The translations under genes were made by a program, and so were the position numbers. Below the pieces are notes generated by a model. It worked only from the letters and a program-made list of their open reading frames with translations. It was not told the DNA's origin and did no database searches. Below are positions 61,258 through 64,000 of a DNA stretch of 64,000 nucleotides, piece by piece (position 1 is the first letter of the stretch; every line of letters starts with the position of its first letter). The stretch is from Scardovia wiggsiae. GTDB lineage: Bacteria; Actinomycetota; Actinomycetes; Actinomycetales; Bifidobacteriaceae. The stretch covers positions 310,001 through 374,000 of the forward strand of contig NZ_CP157350.1 in the NCBI RefSeq assembly GCF_051045985.1, written 5' to 3'.

Positions 61258-62382
61258 ATGCATGCGAAGGTGTTTGTTAAAGGTATTTCCGGGCGCCGTA
61301 CTATAAAAATCATTGCAGCCGTGCTTGCGGTTTTCATCGCGGGCAGCAGCGTAGCCGGATGCTCGGCCCCATGGGGGAAAACAGGCGGCAAAGGCCTGGC
61401 TAAAGTGGTTTTTATGATGTCGTGGGCGCCCGATACTAATCATATCGGCGTGTTCGTGGCGCGTGAAAAAGGGTATTATGCGAAGCTCGGCCTTGATGTT
61501 GATATCCTGGCAGCAAGCCAGACCGGTGCCGAGCAGTCTGTTTCCGGGGGCGGGGCTGATTTTACGCTGTCCAGTATGGCTAACGTTGCAGATGCGAACA
61601 TCAAAGACGGGCAGCTTTCCCTTATTATGCAGGTACAGCAGAAAACTTCTGCTATCTGGTGCTCTCTGGCTTCAAACAAAGCTATTGCTTCCCCCAAAGA
61701 TTTTGACGGCAAGACTTTTGCAACTTTTGGCGGCAGCGAATCTGATGCTGTTGTCAAAAGGATGATCAGGAAAGCGGGAGGCAAAGGCGAATTCGACAAG
61801 GTCACAGCAGGCACATCAACGTTCAGCGCCCTGTCTTCAGGGAGGGCTGATTTTGGCGGATTTTATGCCACATGGGAAGGCATACAGGCTGAAATGTACG
61901 GCCCTAAGCTGAAATGTTTCACTGAACCCGACTACGGTGTACCCGGCAATGCTGATGAGCTGGGCATAGTCTCCAGCAGCTCTTACTTAAAACAGCACCC
62001 TGATATTGCAGAGAAATTCGTGAAAGCGACCCAGGAAGGCTACATGTACTCGTATACCCACCCTGACGATGCGGCACAGATACTTGCCGGTTCTTCTGAA
62101 GGCAAAGTCGCCGGGCTCAGGCCTGATTTTGTAAAACGCAGTATGGCAGCCATTACTTCCGGTCAGTACTGGGGAGATATTTCCCGCCTGAAAAACGGCA
62201 CATCCACTTTTGGGGCTATAGATTATGCTTCAGGGCAGAAATATTTCGATTTCCTCTTCGAATCCGGTGCGTATAAGGACGCGCAGGGCCGGCCGGTAAA
62301 ATCTGCTCCGGCCGCTACGGCACAGGCGACCGGAAAGTATCTGGCCAGCCAGGAGGCTGTGCTTAAAGGTATTGAAAGATAG
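61258..62382 (+). CDS. Substrate-binding lipoprotein, NMT1/ThiY-like
   Basis: Extracytoplasmic binding protein of an ABC importer. The N terminus is a lipoprotein signal with lipobox VAGC (cysteine near 35). The mature protein matches the NMT1/THI5-like fold: FMMSWAPDTNHIGVFVAREK, GYYAKLGLDVDIL, SGRADFGGFYATWEGIQAE. Such proteins bind thiamine pyrimidine precursors or, in relatives, aliphatic sulfonates or riboflavin; I favour a pyrimidine-like ligand. No permease or ATPase gene is adjacent. The ribosome site is 13 bases away and may be masked by a leader stem. The gene sits 18-27 bases before a nucleoside hydrolase. Confidence 0.85.
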   Translation: MHAKVFVKGISGRRTIKIIAAVLAVFIAGSSVAGCSAPWGKTGGKGLAKVVFMMSWAPDTNHIGVFVAREKGYYAKLGLDVDILAASQTGAEQSVSGGGADFTLSSMANVADANIKDGQLSLIMQVQQKTSAIWCSLASNKAIASPKDFDGKTFATFGGSESDAVVKRMIRKAGGKGEFDKVTAGTSTFSALSSGRADFGGFYATWEGIQAEMYGPKLKCFTEPDYGVPGNADELGIVSSSSYLKQHPDIAEKFVKATQEGYMYSYTHPDDAAQILAGSSEGKVAGLRPDFVKRSMAAITSGQYWGDISRLKNGTSTFGAIDYASGQKYFDFLFESGAYKDAQGRPVKSAPAATAQATGKYLASQEAVLKGIER

Positions 62383-62409
62383 CTCAGGGTTCAGGAAGGA
62401 ATGACTGCC

Positions 62410-63447
62410 ATGCGGATCATGATGGACTGCGATACCGGCATTGATGATGCCCTGGCCATCCTGTACCTTTTGGGGTCACCGGATGCTGAGCTGATTGGGG
62501 TAACGGGGGTTTTCGGCAATGTGCAGGGGAGTGTGGCTGTACACAACAGCCGCGGCTTGCTGGACTGCCTTGGACGGCCGGATATCCCTGTGTATGAAGG
62601 TGCCGGCGAACCGTCATATTGGCAGGCCGGCTCCGGGACCGCAGGGAGGCCGTATACAATAGACCCGGGATGTGAGCGGTTCCATGGGAAAAACGGATTT
62701 GGAGGGGCACAGCTTCCCGGCCTCCCTTCTTCGTACTCCCGCGGCAGTATATATGCAGATGGTGCGGCGGCAATAGCTGAAGCGGTGAGGCGTTACGGCA
62801 CTAGTGTGACCATACTTGCTACAGGGCCGCTGACTGATATTGATGAAGCCCTTCGCCGGGCACCGGATATTGCCCCGAAGATGAAGCTGGTGATGATGGG
62901 CGGGACTCTTACCCAGCCCGGCAACTGTTATGATCTGGTGTGCGAGACGAATATTATCAATGATCCGGAAGCTGCTGACAGGGTTTTCCATTCAGGCGCT
63001 GATATTACAATGGTCGGGCTTGACGTGACCCATCAGTGCCTGATGACCCGCGGCCATATGCGTGCTGTCAGGCAGGCGGATACACCGCTGGCGGAGTTTG
63101 TCTGCCAGATGGCGGATTATTATATTTCCGCTAACGAAGCCGCAGATCCGGTTTTTGCACAGGGAAGCCCGCTCCATGACCCACTTGCTGCGGCTGTTGC
63201 CCTTGACCCTTCTCTGGTGCAGCTGTTCCCGATCAGCCTTCGTGCAGAAACGAGGACAGGGGACGGCTACGGGGTGCGCGGCCGTACTGTCGGTGATCCA
63301 GCTATGCTCCATACGTCTGCGGATGAGCCGGGCAGCAAGGCATCTGTCTCCCATACTCGGGCAGCCCTTGGCGTTGATTCTGCGCGTTTTGTATCTGCGT
63401 GGCATAAGCGCCTGCTGAAGGTATGTTCGGAGTATCCGCAAAGGTAA
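62410..63447 (+). CDS. Inosine-uridine type nucleoside hydrolase
   Basis: Cleaves the N-glycosidic bond of nucleosides to base and ribose. The metal-binding start MMDCDTGIDDALAIL (D-x-D-x-x-x-D-D), the later VTGVFGNV, ILATGPLTDI and HDPLAAAVALDP are all present. About 345 residues. The ATG at 62410 is preferred over 62401 because AGGAAGGA is one base before 62401 and 9 before 62410. Base specificity cannot be told. Co-transcription with the upstream binding protein suggests both work on an imported nucleoside or nucleoside-like compound. Confidence 0.93.
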   Translation: MRIMMDCDTGIDDALAILYLLGSPDAELIGVTGVFGNVQGSVAVHNSRGLLDCLGRPDIPVYEGAGEPSYWQAGSGTAGRPYTIDPGCERFHGKNGFGGAQLPGLPSSYSRGSIYADGAAAIAEAVRRYGTSVTILATGPLTDIDEALRRAPDIAPKMKLVMMGGTLTQPGNCYDLVCETNIINDPEAADRVFHSGADITMVGLDVTHQCLMTRGHMRAVRQADTPLAEFVCQMADYYISANEAADPVFAQGSPLHDPLAAAVALDPSLVQLFPISLRAETRTGDGYGVRGRTVGDPAMLHTSADEPGSKASVSHTRAALGVDSARFVSAWHKRLLKVCSEYPQR

Positions 63448-63489
63448 AGGCAGCGAGACATTTCAGTATGTATCAGGACTATCTAAAAA

Positions 63490-63510
63490 CTTGAGCCGCA
63501 AACACTCAAG
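63490..63510. promoter_or_regulatory. HAIR operator (HspR binding site) before clpB
   Basis: CTTGAGC-N7-ACTCAAG matches the HspR-associated inverted repeat consensus CTTGAGT-N7-ACTCAAG with one mismatch and the exact spacing. TTGAGC inside it can serve as -35 and AATAAT (63516-63521) as -10. This places clpB under HspR heat-shock repression, as known for actinobacterial clpB and dnaK. Confidence 0.9.
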
Positions 63511-63602
63511 TTTGGAATAATAGTGCTGGAAGCCCTGTTAAATACTGCAGGATATATAAGTAACGCCGGTAAACCCCGGCAGCAGTATGAACAGGAGACT
63601 CA

Positions 63603-64000
63603 ATGGACGAAAAGTTTACAACGATGGCCCAGGAGGCCATAGGTGATGCGGTGCAGAGCGCTTCCGCTGCAGGGAATCCCCAGGTGGGGCCGCTGCATCT
63701 GCTTGATTCCCTCCTCCGCCAGGATGGCGGGGTCGTCAAAGGGCTGATCCAGGCTTCGGGCGCTGATGCGCAGAAGATAGGGGCGCAGGTACGCCGCGCA
63801 CTGGCCAGCCTGCCAAGCGCAAGCGGATCCTCTACGGCCCAGCCCGATGCCAGCCGCCAGCTGGCAAAAGTGCTGTCAGACGCCCGCAGGGAAATGAACA
63901 GCCTGGGAGATGAGTATATCTCAACAGAGCATCTGCTTATTGCTATTGCCCAGAGCGACGGGGAAGCAGGGGATATCCTGCGCAGCGCAGGTGCCGATGC
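63603..64000 (+). CDS. clpB: ClpB disaggregase, N-terminal part (cut by window end)
   Basis: AAA+ chaperone that rescues aggregated proteins with DnaK. Only the first 132 residues are in the window: the Clp N domain with MDEKFTTMAQEAIGDAVQ, a first repeat NPQVGPLHLLDSLLRQDGG and a second EYISTEHLLIAIAQ. The ribosome site AGGAGA lies 5 bases upstream. The HAIR operator upstream supports the assignment over ClpC, which has a different context. Confidence 0.92.
   Translation, partial: MDEKFTTMAQEAIGDAVQSASAAGNPQVGPLHLLDSLLRQDGGVVKGLIQASGADAQKIGAQVRRALASLPSASGSSTAQPDASRQLAKVLSDARREMNSLGDEYISTEHLLIAIAQSDGEAGDILRSAGAD

Noticed and set aside
1..64000. CRISPR arrays, insertion sequences, prophage genes, rRNA
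   Set aside because: No regularly spaced repeats of 24-40 bases, no transposase, integrase or phage structural protein, and no rRNA signatures were found on either strand.

Overview
The window looks like chromosomal DNA of an actinobacterium of the family Bifidobacteriaceae (Bifidobacterium or a Scardovia-type relative). The grounds are moderate-to-high GC, an AdnAB-type recombination nuclease pair, RNase J with a long basic N-terminal extension, NucS mismatch endonuclease, the order ftsZ-sepF-yggT-divIVA-lspA-rluD-dnaE, and an HspR-type HAIR operator in front of clpB. This is inferred from gene content; I cannot name a species. The window starts in non-coding DNA and ends inside clpB.

Layout. 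1-1512: a low-GC alpha/beta hydrolase gene on the minus strand that looks acquired, then a 450-base gap with small palindromes. 1513-20218: a plus-strand run of core genes (adnA, adnB, a GNAT acetyltransferase, an MFS transporter, RNase J, aminopeptidase N, glmM, def). 20251-22323: a minus-strand membrane-anchored arylsulfotransferase-like protein lacking two expected active-site residues. 22438-26386: a glutamate-cysteine ligase homologue, glyS and dusB. 26630-35534: the cell-division block ftsZ, sepF, yggT, divIVA, followed by lspA, an RluD-type pseudouridine synthase and dnaE. 35655-38473: a GH5-like glycosidase and pepC, separated by a gap with repeated, strongly foldable sequence. 38497-42297: a fused double ABC exporter on the minus strand. 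42663-47318: an ABC ATPase with a large FtsX-type permease, then nucS.

47334-51033 is a malolactic locus: a divergent LysR regulator, malolactic enzyme, and an AEC-family malate permease split by one in-frame amber codon. 51171-56194 holds an FKBP lipoprotein, a bitopic or two-pass membrane protein, a lipoprotein and a thioredoxin-fold/TPR protein. 56282-58930 holds a CYTH-domain protein and the remains of a bacteriocin-type ABC system (broken permease, intact ATPase). 59123-61013 is tRNA-Arg(CCG) next to argS. 61258-63447 is an orphan substrate-binding lipoprotein with a nucleoside hydrolase. clpB begins at 63603.

The window is mostly housekeeping: DNA repair, RNA turnover, peptide use, envelope precursor synthesis, translation and division. 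Accessory content is the hydrolase, the malolactic locus, the degenerate sulfotransferase-like protein, the decayed bacteriocin-type exporter and the SBP/nucleoside hydrolase pair. Several intergenic gaps hold strong inverted repeats or fresh 8-17 base tandem duplications. No CRISPR array, insertion sequence, rRNA or prophage was seen.
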